A program made the translations under genes and the position numbers. A stretch of 64,000 bases of DNA from Tigriopus japonicus (lineage: Eukaryota; Arthropoda; Copepoda; Harpacticoida; Harpacticidae). The notes beneath the pieces were generated by a model. That model was not told the origin of the DNA. It ran no database searches and saw nothing but the letters and a program-made list of their open reading frames with translations. Shown here one piece after another: positions 48,801-58,109 of this stretch (position 1 is the first letter of the stretch; every line of letters begins with the position of its first letter). The stretch spans positions 274,421-338,420 of the forward strand of contig JAAGOF010000100.1 of assembly GCA_010645155.1 (NCBI GenBank), in the 5' to 3' direction.

Positions 48801-50118
48801 TGGACTCAAAATTCAATGGGGAACAGCTTTACTTTTATTGTCATATAATAGTTTAGGTCCAGTTCCGGTCCCGGAAAAAGTTATATACTTAAAACCCTAA
48901 TAATTACATGATTTTTTGTAAAAATATTTAACCTTTGTATTAAGACCAATTAGTTACCCATTGAATTCAAATTGAATGAAATAGATTCATCAACAGCTGA
49001 TTTATTTGGGTTTGAATGATCCATTTTTGATCCCAAAAAGCCGAAAAACGCTAGTTATATCAAAAAATAAATTCCCAAAGATTTCATATACATTTTTAAT
49101 CTCACAAAAGGAAATGAAAAATTTGAGTTTTGAAGTTTTTGTCAAAATAGCTTAAAGTAATATATAATATCACTTAAAATGCACTTAAACCAAGATTTTT
49201 GGAAAACATTTTTTGACTATATAGCGTATTCTTTGTTATGTGGTTAGCCAAAGTTACAAAGAAATATGTGTAACGGATTCGAATTCAAATTTATGATTTC
49301 TTGAAGGATCATGTTCAAAATGGACTAAAATTGAAACTTGAAACATCAACCAAATATTTCAAAATTTCTAAGAAACACCCAACTTTGAGTGTTTTTGAAA
49401 TGGCAAAAGATTTTTTATCGCAAAATTTACTCAAAGTGAATTATAAGAGAAATTTTATATTATTTTAAGTTATTTGACAAAAAAATCATAACTCAAATTT
49501 TTCACGCGTTGTTCGGCTTTTTGGGAACAAAAATGGACCATTCAAACCCAAATAAATCAGCTGTCGATGAATCTATTTTTATTCAATTTGAATTCAATAT
49601 GTAACTAATTGGTCTCCAAATATGGGTTAAATAGTTTTTTAAAAAATCTTATAATTATTAGGTATATAACTTTTTCCCTGGACCTAAACTTATATAAGAC
49701 AATAAAAGTAAAGTTGTTCCCCATTGAATTTTGAGGCCAAAAAGTGCTAACATTTCTTTGGGTATTTTGAAACAAACCTAAAAAGCCATTCGGAACACCG
49801 TGCACTCTCATAAGTTCTCAAGTTCAACGGATCGGTTGAGTTATTTGTCAAATGGAGGAAACTTCGCCCCGCTTTTAACATGTCAAATCATCCTAACAAT
49901 TTGCAGACCATATTTGCACGCCCATTAGAGCTGTTTCGTCACATAGAAACAAGAAACCTTGAAATTCGTTACTCTCGACTCGCAATTTGTTTCAGCGTCG
50001 AATTGAAATGCTGTCGGAGGATGGAGCAATTGCTTCGCACTTGACGGATCGCTATCCAGAATGTGTTCCACCTGTTTATATTAAGCGCAAGACCGAGGAC
50101 AACGACGACGGAGAATAG
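42854..50118 (+). CDS. MRPS5: Mitochondrial ribosomal protein uS5m (MRPS5), eight exons
   Basis: Small-subunit mitoribosomal protein of the S5 family. Exons: 42854-43052, 43240-43453, 46478-46629, 46734-46970, 47058-47335, 47412-47489, 47556-47684, 49996-50118. All junctions are GT..AG and phases close to 469 aa (human about 430). The N-terminal ~60 residues are Arg/Ala/Ser-rich with few acids, as in mitochondrial presequences. Metazoan MRPS5 features follow: an AEDLWKS-like segment reading AQDLWKS, basic GRKRGRAKG, then GFGPAQVAWPGLTHAAL and LERGWSG. The S5 N-terminal (dsRBD-like) domain with MMTGNGKGVAGFTV spans about 191-256; the C-terminal domain with GVKAHRTIKSACDIIGI covers about 290-345. 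The tail ends in an acidic TEDNDDGE. Introns 2 (3.0 kb) and 7 (2.3 kb) are packed with transposons, whereas the others are 60-190 bp. Confidence 0.95.
43618..44190. repeat. Inverted-repeat element in MRPS5 intron 2 (family M)
   Basis: Left arm 43618 to about 43765 contains AAACCATACCGCTAGTGGC and CCCATTTTGG...TCCAAGTTT. Bases about 44110-44185 are an inverted, ~80% similar match of its inner half. The right terminus has decayed. A better-preserved family member is in intron 7. Confidence 0.55.
44820..46340. repeat. Diverged foldback-family copy in MRPS5 intron 2, split by a LINE
   Basis: Bases 44820-45350 align with about 49060-49530, and 46045-46340 align with about 49540-49802 and 62665-62940. 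Shared words include ATATAACTTTTTCCCTGGAC and AAAGTAAAGTTGTTCCCCAT. A LINE fragment interrupts this copy between about 45355 and 46040. Confidence 0.6.
45355..46040 (-). pseudogene. 5'-truncated LINE fragment (C-terminal reverse-transcriptase region)
   Basis: Minus-strand reading from about 45990 to 45439 resembles the extreme C-terminal part of non-LTR retrotransposon ORF2 proteins: a YKSIVQPHLEN segment, an ERAQRCFTGRI segment, then MYSVQRRYDRYLIFYVFK and RRGITCIP. The reading is broken by at least one frameshift and stop near 45920. A T-run at about 45356-45367 (plus strand) would be the poly(A) tail of the minus-strand insert. Only a few hundred bases survive, as is typical of 5' truncation. 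Confidence 0.65.
47961..48593. mobile_element. Inverted-repeat element in MRPS5 intron 7 (family M)
   Basis: Left arm 47961 to about 48110 and right arm about 48440-48593 are inverted copies with ends close to GGTTGCTTCAAGTGA. They share CATACCGC, GTTTTGGCSAAT and ATGGTTCTAGGT-type words. The middle ~330 bp is AT-rich and non-coding. Target duplications were not resolved. Confidence 0.65.
48738..49802. mobile_element. Foldback element in MRPS5 intron 7
   Basis: About 300-bp arms, 48738-49050 and 49520-49802, are inverted copies that start CACAGTGTTTCGAATGGC and CACGGTGTTCCGAATGGC. Flanking 8-mers agree only partly, so the duplication is unclear. The same sequence occurs at 44820-46340 and 62390-62945. 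Confidence 0.7.
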
Positions 50119-50204
50119 TGCGATCATGTCGGTTGTGTCACATTGTGTCACATCAATCTTGACGATTGATTGATTGGTGATAAGTAGGCTCATTGTGCAA
50201 ATCA

Positions 50205-50210
50205 AATAAA
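50205..50210 (+). terminator. MRPS5 poly(A) signal AATAAA
   Basis: A canonical AATAAA lies 87 bp after the MRPS5 stop codon, a typical distance for a short 3' UTR. Confidence 0.7.
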
Positions 50211-50752
50211 GTTATACCACAATGAAACATACAGTGTGTCTCAAACCTGGTAGGATGATTTTCTTGACAAAAGTAACTTAATATGAAAAAATAAGGACTA
50301 ATTACGAAATTAACGAAAAAGAAAATCGCAGCTCTCAACGTTTCTGCGATGTGACTTCAACCAAGGTTAATCTAAGCCCATTTAGGTGACTCAAAACTAA
50401 AAACAGGCCCCAAGCTCAAGCAGATTTTTCTTAACATCATCGATTTTTCCTGTTTTTTGCACCTTCCGCTTTTATTTGCCCTTGTTCTTCGCGAATTTGG
50501 CCTAACACATTCAAATTGCTGAGGTTGTGCTATTTATTTTTTGAAATAAATCAATTGCTTTTTTCAGAATTGAAAATTAAACATAAATTAACACATACCT
50601 TACAAGTTCAGGAAATATGTAAATGTAAAATAAGAGTGGTGGAAATCTCCATGGAAATTGACCTTTTCATATTTTGAGGGCTCAAGAGGACACAAAAGTT
50701 GCTCAAGTGAACATTTTTATCATACAGCTGGCGTTAAAACACGTGTTGAGTT

Positions 50753-50860
50753 TGTGGGGAGACAGCAACCCTGAAAGAGGAAATAATCTATTCTACTAGA
50801 ACCTTCGGCGGAGAGAAGACGTCTCTCCGAGTTCTCTGACGAATCGATCGTTAGCTAGGA
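50753..50860 (+). repeat. Family B 5' LTR, first part
   Basis: It begins TGTGGGGAGACAGCAACC and matches the 3' LTR at 62171 up to GCTAGGA, where a 1.87-kb insert interrupts it. The last 14 bases of the LTR resume at 52739-52752. The two parts sum to 122 bp, exactly the 3' LTR length. Confidence 0.88.
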
Positions 50861-52731
50861 CAAGGATGACTCTACGAAGGATTCACTTCAAGGTCGAAGG
50901 ACCTACAGCTTAGGGCCGACACCGGCAATTTGGGACATGCGATGTCTGCCTCTGATTCAATAAATTTTGATTATTTTGCTAATAACATTTGTTTTTGCGT
51001 GAATGGCGGAACATAACAACATTTTAACAATGGCAAATAACCAGAGAAATGACGCGTGTTCAAGTGAATGGTTGTATTTTATAACATTTCAAGGAGAGTA
51101 AAAGTCATGTTACATTCCAGTATAAGTCTAACGTACACTTATAATTTTCTTGTCCCTCATGGTGAAAGTGCGTCTCAGGAGTCCCGTCATTCCCCTCGCC
51201 CGCATGACGGTATCAGCATAGTGTTCACGGAATCTTATGTTCTGATTGAATATGATACTAAGGTTTGTTTCCATGTCAATGCTCTCAAGTTCCTGGCCTT
51301 TCAGGATATACTTGGGAGTGGGTTTTGGCCTCATTCCAAACCTCATCATCTTACACTAATCCACATGGAAGGTCATTCCATTATTCGAGGCCCATTCTTC
51401 AGCTGAGTTCAAGGCACTTTGGGCTCATTTCTTGTCTTGAGGTTGCAAGATAATCCCAATGATCTTCAAATCATTCGCAAATTTTACCATCTTTGCGGAT
51501 GTAGTCCAATCCAGCCATGAAGGCCCTCTCTTGTGGTTGGTTAACCATTGATGTCTTGTGTTGACTGGTCTTCTCATAATTGATCTTTCTCAAAGTTGTA
51601 GGACTTCAGCCAAAAGTAGTCTTTCTCTGTATCTGAGGGTTGCCACTTCAATTCCACGTGCTTGTCCTGGTCTAATTGGTGATGATTCCATTGCTTTTTC
51701 CCATTCATTTTCATGTTGAATTACCACACCAAAGTTTGCAGTAGGAGCAAGAGAATACCAATATTCCCTGAATCCTACGATCCATTTCTTGTCCATCTAT
51801 CTATCCATTGAATGATCTGAGAGAAAGATGAAATGCTCAAAAGCACGCTGAACAAACACATAAGTGACGCAAATGACTTTGAGTAGTTCTCATCAATGGA
51901 GAATACGATGTTCTTTGAATGGAAGAAAGAAAGAAGGATGCAGTCAAGCTCTCTTGTTCTTTGAAGGGCCACACACGACCCATCCAAATTTTCTTTCTCA
52001 ATCAGCACGACTGGATTTCTTTGTGCACTTAAACACTAGAAAATGACACTTGGAGATGGCAAGATAACCAGAATGAGAGGTAAATCCACAAAGCTTTTGA
52101 GTGGCATCTTCTTTGAAGCCACAGATTGAAGCTCAATTCACAATGGTCCCACGTTTCTCAAGGTGACCAAATTGATTAGGGTTGGTTCATAACCTAAATT
52201 GACCACTTCTATCCAACATTGAACAACCCTCTCCAAAAATAGTTCAAAGACCACTGTCAAATACTGGCTTAAGATATTGAGTTAAAAGAAGACAAAAAGA
52301 ACACAATTTCTGTTTTAAAGAAGATAAGAAATGTTTCCCCTCTCATTGAACCTCTCGTTCAAGTGGTCACCCTGTCAAACAAACAAACGCTGACACCACA
52401 TGGAGAATTCTCAAACTAAACCAGGGTTGCCATGGGCAAAAGAAACAATATTATAATAGATTATTGATTCATGTAATTCTTTCAATAACTTCAAAGTTTC
52501 AAATCATTTTTCAAAATCCAATGTAATGAGGTTTGCTTATGAAAAGAAATGAATAGATTGTAATAACATGTTTGAGTGGCGTCCCTGACTGAATTCTCTT
52601 TTCCTCGCAAATGAGTGGTGAACTTCTCTCAACCTAGAATTAATGACGGATCAGTTATGATCCAACGCAAGGTGGATTGATGACGTCATAGACACTGCCC
52701 TGAAATTCGTCCTCTAGTACAGTGGTTCTTG
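50861..52731. mobile_element. Unclassified 1.87-kb insertion in the family B 5' LTR
   Basis: Bounded by the direct repeat GCTAGGA (50854-50860, 52732-52738), which occurs once in an uninterrupted LTR. Ends read CAAGGATGAC and GTGGTTCTTG, giving only a weak inverted match (CAAG). It carries a minus-strand LINE reverse-transcriptase fragment. Whether the insert is the LINE itself or a DNA element that contains it is open. Confidence 0.6.
51080..51420 (-). pseudogene. LINE reverse-transcriptase fragment
   Basis: Minus-strand reading contains AEEWASNNGMTFHV, then CKMMRFG and YILKGQELESI, then GLLRRTFTMRD. This order is typical of the thumb region following the catalytic domain of CR1/Jockey-like ORF2 proteins. 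One stop codon follows the MTFHV segment and no longer frame extends on either side. It is a decayed remnant. Confidence 0.65.
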
Positions 52732-52738
52732 GCTAGGA

Positions 52739-52752
52739 TCGACATCCCTACA
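52739..52752 (+). repeat. Family B 5' LTR, last 14 bp
   Basis: TCGACATCCCTACA equals the end of the 3' LTR. Two bases later the primer-binding site TGG begins and is cut by the next insertion. Confidence 0.85.
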
Positions 52753-53246
52753 ACTGGTCTCACTTATAAACGACACAAAAATTAATTCAAGGTTGCGTGA
52801 GCAAAAAAGGGCAAAGTTCCGTTGTGAGGTGGGGAAGACAAGATTCCTACCTTTAATGCGTTGGCTTTATATTACTTTCACTCTTTTCGTTTAAACATGA
52901 TGTTTTGCGTATTCTTTTGGCAAACTATTTTGTTTTCAAAAGTTTTTGTAAATCAATTTTAAATGTGCGAAAATGGCCTCTGAACTTCCCTGCTCCTTCA
53001 ACAAGATGGGGCTGCTTGACATACCACACAGCTTGTTCAAAATTATTGTCTTTTCTCATTTATGAGACAAGGATAAATGTCCTCATTCATCTCCAGGCCT
53101 CAATTGGATGAAAATTTCCATCTAGTCCATTCTGAAGAGGCTTTGGGTCAAACTGATTAAGGTACAAGCCTGTGGGAATATTGAAGGCCATGGTGAAGAC
53201 CAAAGGTGGCCATTATGTAAATCGAACTTTTGTTTTCCTAGGTAAT

Positions 53247-53386
53247 TGTTATATCTATGAATTCAGGATTTTGCTCCTGGCGATACCATCGCTGTCTCTC
53301 TCTCTCGTGACTTTTGGAATAAACCAAATTCGGGTGTTCGTGATTTGTAAAAGGAATATTATATATAAATATATGAAGACACGACA
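53247..53386 (+). repeat. Family A 5' LTR
   Basis: 140 bp, starting TGTTATATCTATGAATTCAG and ending GACACGACA. AATAAA is at 53318-53323. An AT-rich TATATATAAATATATG stretch lies only ~15 bp before its 3' edge, an unusual order because a TATA box normally precedes the poly(A) signal. Identical to the 3' LTR. Confidence 0.95.
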
Positions 53387-53398
53387 TGGCGCAATCGG
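53387..53398 (+). promoter_or_regulatory. Family A primer-binding site, TGGCGCAATCGG
   Basis: It starts immediately after the 5' LTR with TGG, the complement of a tRNA CCA end, as expected for a reverse-transcription primer site. The same 12 bases also fit the polymerase III A-box pattern TRGYNNARNNGG. The priming tRNA cannot be named from the window. Confidence 0.65.
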
Positions 53399-53478
53399 CA
53401 AGGGCCGCGATCAACATGCGGTAAAGAACTACACACATCGATCGAATTACACACTCGCAAGAATCTTATTCCGTCACA

Positions 53479-56400
53479 ATGGCTGAACCTTCGAAGATTA
53501 TTGCTAAACCCGGCACAACGGATAGTGCCATTAAAGCTGCTCATGGAACCATTCGAGCATTGCAAGGTCATTTTACTCGCATTGAAAAACAGATCATCAA
53601 CATAGCATCAATTTCATCTTCATCTCCCGCAACATCCATTGCTTCGTGTGAGGAACTTTCATCACTCCTATCAGATTTGAGATCGAAACAGACTACTTTA
53701 GTGTCTGCGTATGATAATCTTTCAACTTTGGACCCTAGCACCATCGAAAAAAATTGTGACAAGTTAGATGAAATAGCCGAGAAATATACTGCTTGTGTTC
53801 AACTTAAGATTAGTGCTCTTTCACAACTCGATGCACTTGAGTCATTAAGCCCGCGTCGCGTGGTGTTCAAGGAAAATGTTGGACTTCAGCCATTCAAATT
53901 AACCCGTGACGCCAATCCTGAAGAAGTTCGAACATGGGTTAAGGCTTTTCGTGCTTTCTTTTCGACTTCAAACATGCACTTACTTTGCATCGCGGATCAA
54001 CAGGCCTATTTCCTCGCATTCCTAGAACCCGAACTTTCCACAATACTAAGTGATTCAATTTTAGAGCACACATCTATTCTATCTGAAGGAGGATGCATTG
54101 ATATTCTTGAACAACGGTTCCGCGACTTACATCCTATTTTTGCGAGGAGGTGTTCCTTATTTTCCTTCCGTAAAGCCAAGTCAACTCGTTTTGCTGACGC
54201 ATATCATCAATTACGAAAACAAGCTGATGAATGTGAGTTATCATCATTCGATACCAAGCGTGATCTTCTTGCATTTATCATGATCAGATCATGTGATGAT
54301 GATCTAGGTCTTTATACACGTCTTTTGGAATTGGACAATCCTGATATAACGGAACTTATGAAACAAGCCAAGCTGTATGAAAACGCACGTCAGTCAAATA
54401 TAGAAGTTAATGCGGCTGCAATCACCACCGATTCTTCCAAAACATTCACACCCGATAATTACGTTTGCTTTGGGTGTGGTAGCAAGGAGCACAAGAAATA
54501 TGAATGTCCATTCCGGTCAAACAGATGCTTTGAGTGCAACAACATGGGACATTTAGCAAAATTTTGCAAAAATCGAATCCGTGGAAGAACTCAAGACCGA
54601 CGTAGACCGAGCGAGAGGCATAACACAAAAAGTCCTCAGCGATCATATGAACGTCGCTCTGGAACACCATTTACACGAAACCGATCTCCATCATCTACTC
54701 GAATTTCGGCTGTGACTGGAACGTCTTCCAATTATGCTACACCGCTCATTAAAATGTATTGTTCATTCCGGGACGAGGCTCTGATTGCCATCCCTGACAC
54801 AGGTGCCACCCGTACGATATTACCACTCTCTGCTATACAGGATCATTCCCTTATTAAATCATCACGTACTCGCCTTTCGGCGGCCAATGGAACACCAATG
54901 ACATGTTCTGGAGCTATTACGTTCACGGCAAAGACTGAGGACTCCCAATCAACCACCATAATTGATGCATTGGTATCGCCCGATCTTTCTGGACCCGCTC
55001 TTATTTCGTGGCATGATCTCATGGAACTGGGAGTCATTTCATCAAGTTTTCCGAATACTAAATCAATGGCGTTTGCGCGAGTGGCAAAACAGGATAGCCT
55101 CGGTACCATTAAAGCGGATTTTGAGGACGTTTTATGTAGTACCCTTGGTGATGCATCTGGTACAATCAGAGGTGAACCCATGAAAATTATCTTGGACCCC
55201 AAATCGGATGTGAAGCCGATTCAGGTACGCACTGCTCGACCCGTACCATTACATATGCAAGATGCCGCTGATGAATTGGTTGATGAACTTTATACTTCAG
55301 GTGCCATTAAGCCCGTCACAGTACCAACCAAATGGTGCTCCCCCGCCCACTTTGTAAGCAAAGCAGGGGGGAAGAAAGTTCGTCTCGTTACAGACTACAG
55401 ACAACTTAATAAAGCTGTCCTACGACCAGTTCATCCGTTTTCATCTTCCAAGGATCTCATGCGTCGCGTCCTTCCTGAAAGTAAGTGGTTCGCAAAACTG
55501 GACGCCATTCATGGTTATTACCAGGTACCTCTGGATGAAGAAAGTGCCTTGCTCACCTGTTTTCTATTGCATAACGGGCGATGGATGTATACAGTAGCCC
55601 CTATGGGTCTGAACTCATCATCTGATAACTTCAATTACAGAACCGACGCAGCAGTGGCCGATTTGGTATGGCTACTTAAAATAGTCGATGACATGTTAGT
55701 CCAGGCTCCCACAGAACAAATTCTTTATGAACGCTTACGTGTTGTCTTGAACCGATGTCGAAACGCTGGCATCAAGTTATCACTCGACAAGTTGGAAGTG
55801 GGGCAATCTGTCAAATTTGCTGGGTTTGTGATCTCGTCAGAAGGCGTGGGGCCTGACCCATCCAAACTAGCAGCAATTCGAAACTTTCCAACTCCAAAGT
55901 CTGTTACTGATATCCGTTCATTTCTTGGTTTGGCCAACCAGCTGGGACCATTTCTACCAGACTTAGCCCATGCTACTTTACATATCAGACAATTATTAAA
56001 GAAATGCAATGCGTTTGTTTGGCTTGATTGCCATTCACAAGAATTCGAAATAACCAAGGCTTTGTTGTGCTCATCATCCGTCGTGAAACCTTTTGATCCC
56101 TCCTTGCCAACTGAACTCCTTACCGATGCATCGAAACTTCACGGATTGGGATATGCGCTCATTCAAAGGGATCAAAAAGGCAGCCCTCGTTTAATCCAGT
56201 GTGGTTCCATGTCATTATCAGCAGCTCAACGTAATTATGCCACCGTGGAGCTGGAATGTGCCGCAATAATTTGGGCCATAACCAAATGTGATTATTATCT
56301 TCGAGGGATGAATCATTTTCGCGTTGTTACGGATCACAGGCCGTTGTTGGGAATTTTTTCAAAACACCTCGCTCCCTTGTCCAATGAACGCTTACAAAGA

Positions 56401-57789
56401 ATGCGAGAGCGCCTTGTGCCTTATTCATTTACCCTTGATTGGTCTGCTGGGAAAGAACATTTGATTGCCGACGCATTAAGTCGTGCCCCTTATTTTCCAG
56501 CCGACCCATCATTTGACATCATACGCGTCGTTGACGCTGAGGATCCCTCCCTTCATATAATTCGGGATAATATCGATGATGAATACAAGAAACTGGCACG
56601 CTGTATCCAACATGGAGCTCTTCACGACAAATGTCTCATGGACTTCAAGGGCGTTTTTATCGACCTCTCTATCGACAATGGGTTTATAATGCTTGGTGAT
56701 AGGATATTTGTGCCACGCCCTGCTCGATCGAAGATTTTGGACTTACTACATTTGTCTCATTCTGGGATCGTCAAGACCAGTCAGATGGCGAAACAATTAT
56801 ACTTCTGGCCAACACTGCTTAATGAGATCAAACAACGCATATCAAGTTGCCAAAAATGTCTCAAAGTGCTTCCCTCTCAACCTACTGAACCGTTGCTACA
56901 AGAGGTAGCTGATTATCCAATGGAAAAGGTTTCCGTGGACCTCTTTGAGATATCTGGTTCACAATTCATAGTTATGGTTGATCGTTATAGCGGTTTTCCG
57001 TTTGTGAGAAAATTGGCAACAACAACAACAACAAACATTTGCTCAGTGTTACTCGCATGGTTCCGGGACTTTGGGTTTCCAAAGTTTCTAAAATCAGATC
57101 AAGGTCCACAGTTCAGAAATAGTTTTGATTCGTTTTGCTCTGCCAATAATATCTATCATTCCACCTCAAGCCCTTACAATCCTCGCAGCAACGGACTTGC
57201 AGAATCAGCAGTAAAGAATATGAAACTCCTTCTCAAGAAATGTGATTTAAATGAAGATAAATTTAGAGAAGCACTGCTTGAATGGCGAAATACGCCACGC
57301 GCTGATGGATTTAGTCCAGCGCAGGGTTTCTTTGGACGTGTTCTTCGGACCCGGCTACCTGTCGCCACTCAACCAAAACCAACATCAATGGAAGATTTTG
57401 CTTCAGCTCGCCAATCTCGTCGCAATAGTGATATCTTGGCACAACCTGGCATTCCCTTACCACGTCTTTCTATTGATGACAATGTGATCATTCAAAGCCC
57501 TATAGATGGGTTATGGTCAAATCAGGGAATTATAAGTCGAATTCATAGACATGGCCGTTCATATGATATCACAACAAATGGTGGTGTATTTAGACGAAAC
57601 CGAAAATACATCCGCCTTATTCAAAAGACACCATCTTTCGGAAACACGAAACAACTTTTACCCACATCAAATCATAAACCCGTTGAGTCCAATCAAGCTG
57701 TTCCTAAGGATCCAAGAATTCGACGAAGTCTACGTATTCGAAGGAAAAGGAAAGTTCAATTTTCCAACAAAATTTCATTCATCACCTAA
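53479..57789 (+). CDS. Ty3/gypsy Gag-Pol polyprotein, single 1436-aa frame
   Basis: An uninterrupted frame from ATG 53479 to TAA encodes the retrotransposon capsid and enzymes. Order: Gag with N-terminal helical region (to about 320); two CCHC zinc knuckles (C330-C333-H338-C343 and C350-C353-H358-C363); Arg-rich stretch; aspartic protease DTGA (440-443); reverse transcriptase with catalytic D675 and the VDD box at 736-738; RNase H acids D883, E924, D952; integrase zinc finger H1091/H1094-C1124/C1127 (second histidine approximate); integrase triad D1154, D1207, E1242 with 34 residues between the last two; basic C-terminal tail. Protease-RT-RNase H-integrase order marks Ty3/gypsy. Gag and Pol are fused without frameshift, and no env frame follows. 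The RT has APMGLNSSSDNF where most gypsy elements have a PFGLxNAPxxF-type motif. All catalytic residues are retained. Confidence 0.95.
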   Translation: MAEPSKIIAKPGTTDSAIKAAHGTIRALQGHFTRIEKQIINIASISSSSPATSIASCEELSSLLSDLRSKQTTLVSAYDNLSTLDPSTIEKNCDKLDEIAEKYTACVQLKISALSQLDALESLSPRRVVFKENVGLQPFKLTRDANPEEVRTWVKAFRAFFSTSNMHLLCIADQQAYFLAFLEPELSTILSDSILEHTSILSEGGCIDILEQRFRDLHPIFARRCSLFSFRKAKSTRFADAYHQLRKQADECELSSFDTKRDLLAFIMIRSCDDDLGLYTRLLELDNPDITELMKQAKLYENARQSNIEVNAAAITTDSSKTFTPDNYVCFGCGSKEHKKYECPFRSNRCFECNNMGHLAKFCKNRIRGRTQDRRRPSERHNTKSPQRSYERRSGTPFTRNRSPSSTRISAVTGTSSNYATPLIKMYCSFRDEALIAIPDTGATRTILPLSAIQDHSLIKSSRTRLSAANGTPMTCSGAITFTAKTEDSQSTTIIDALVSPDLSGPALISWHDLMELGVISSSFPNTKSMAFARVAKQDSLGTIKADFEDVLCSTLGDASGTIRGEPMKIILDPKSDVKPIQVRTARPVPLHMQDAADELVDELYTSGAIKPVTVPTKWCSPAHFVSKAGGKKVRLVTDYRQLNKAVLRPVHPFSSSKDLMRRVLPESKWFAKLDAIHGYYQVPLDEESALLTCFLLHNGRWMYTVAPMGLNSSSDNFNYRTDAAVADLVWLLKIVDDMLVQAPTEQILYERLRVVLNRCRNAGIKLSLDKLEVGQSVKFAGFVISSEGVGPDPSKLAAIRNFPTPKSVTDIRSFLGLANQLGPFLPDLAHATLHIRQLLKKCNAFVWLDCHSQEFEITKALLCSSSVVKPFDPSLPTELLTDASKLHGLGYALIQRDQKGSPRLIQCGSMSLSAAQRNYATVELECAAIIWAITKCDYYLRGMNHFRVVTDHRPLLGIFSKHLAPLSNERLQRMRERLVPYSFTLDWSAGKEHLIADALSRAPYFPADPSFDIIRVVDAEDPSLHIIRDNIDDEYKKLARCIQHGALHDKCLMDFKGVFIDLSIDNGFIMLGDRIFVPRPARSKILDLLHLSHSGIVKTSQMAKQLYFWPTLLNEIKQRISSCQKCLKVLPSQPTEPLLQEVADYPMEKVSVDLFEISGSQFIVMVDRYSGFPFVRKLATTTTTNICSVLLAWFRDFGFPKFLKSDQGPQFRNSFDSFCSANNIYHSTSSPYNPRSNGLAESAVKNMKLLLKKCDLNEDKFREALLEWRNTPRADGFSPAQGFFGRVLRTRLPVATQPKPTSMEDFASARQSRRNSDILAQPGIPLPRLSIDDNVIIQSPIDGLWSNQGIISRIHRHGRSYDITTNGGVFRRNRKYIRLIQKTPSFGNTKQLLPTSNHKPVESNQAVPKDPRIRRSLRIRRKRKVQFSNKISFIT

Positions 57790-57954
57790 ATTTTCTTCCT
57801 TACATTCACTCACTTCACTTTTTTCTTATGATCATTTTCATTCTTCCATCGATTCACCGTTGTGAAGTCGCATTGCGAAATCATCTATAACAAACTATAA
57901 TCAATTGTTCCGTTATGAATTGTCGGTATGGATATTAATGGTTTATCAATCTTT

Positions 57955-57969
57955 AGGGGAGGAAAGAGA
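57955..57969 (+). promoter_or_regulatory. Family A polypurine tract
   Basis: Fifteen purines, AGGGGAGGAAAGAGA, end directly at the 3' LTR boundary. This is where plus-strand DNA synthesis would be primed. Confidence 0.85.
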
Positions 57970-58109
57970 TGTTATATCTATGAATTCAGGATTTTGCTCC
58001 TGGCGATACCATCGCTGTCTCTCTCTCTCGTGACTTTTGGAATAAACCAAATTCGGGTGTTCGTGATTTGTAAAAGGAATATTATATATAAATATATGAA
58101 GACACGACA
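57970..58109 (+). repeat. Family A 3' LTR
   Basis: Identical in length and, by eye, in every base to the 5' LTR. It is followed by the target duplication GTAAT. Confidence 0.95.

Larger units (their letters stand above)
53247..58109 (+). mobile_element. Complete Ty3/gypsy LTR retrotransposon (family A), TSD GTAAT
   Basis: The 4863-bp element has identical 140-bp LTRs (53247-53386, 57970-58109; TG...CA). Exact 5-bp flanks GTAAT lie at 53242-53246 and 58110-58114. It has a primer-binding site abutting the LTR, one long gag-pol frame and a polypurine tract. Every hallmark of an intact autonomous element is present. It sits inside the Mutator-like element. Confidence 0.95.

Noticed and set aside
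57790..57969. Envelope gene after family A gag-pol
   Set aside because: Only 165 bp separate the gag-pol stop from the polypurine tract; there is no room for env.
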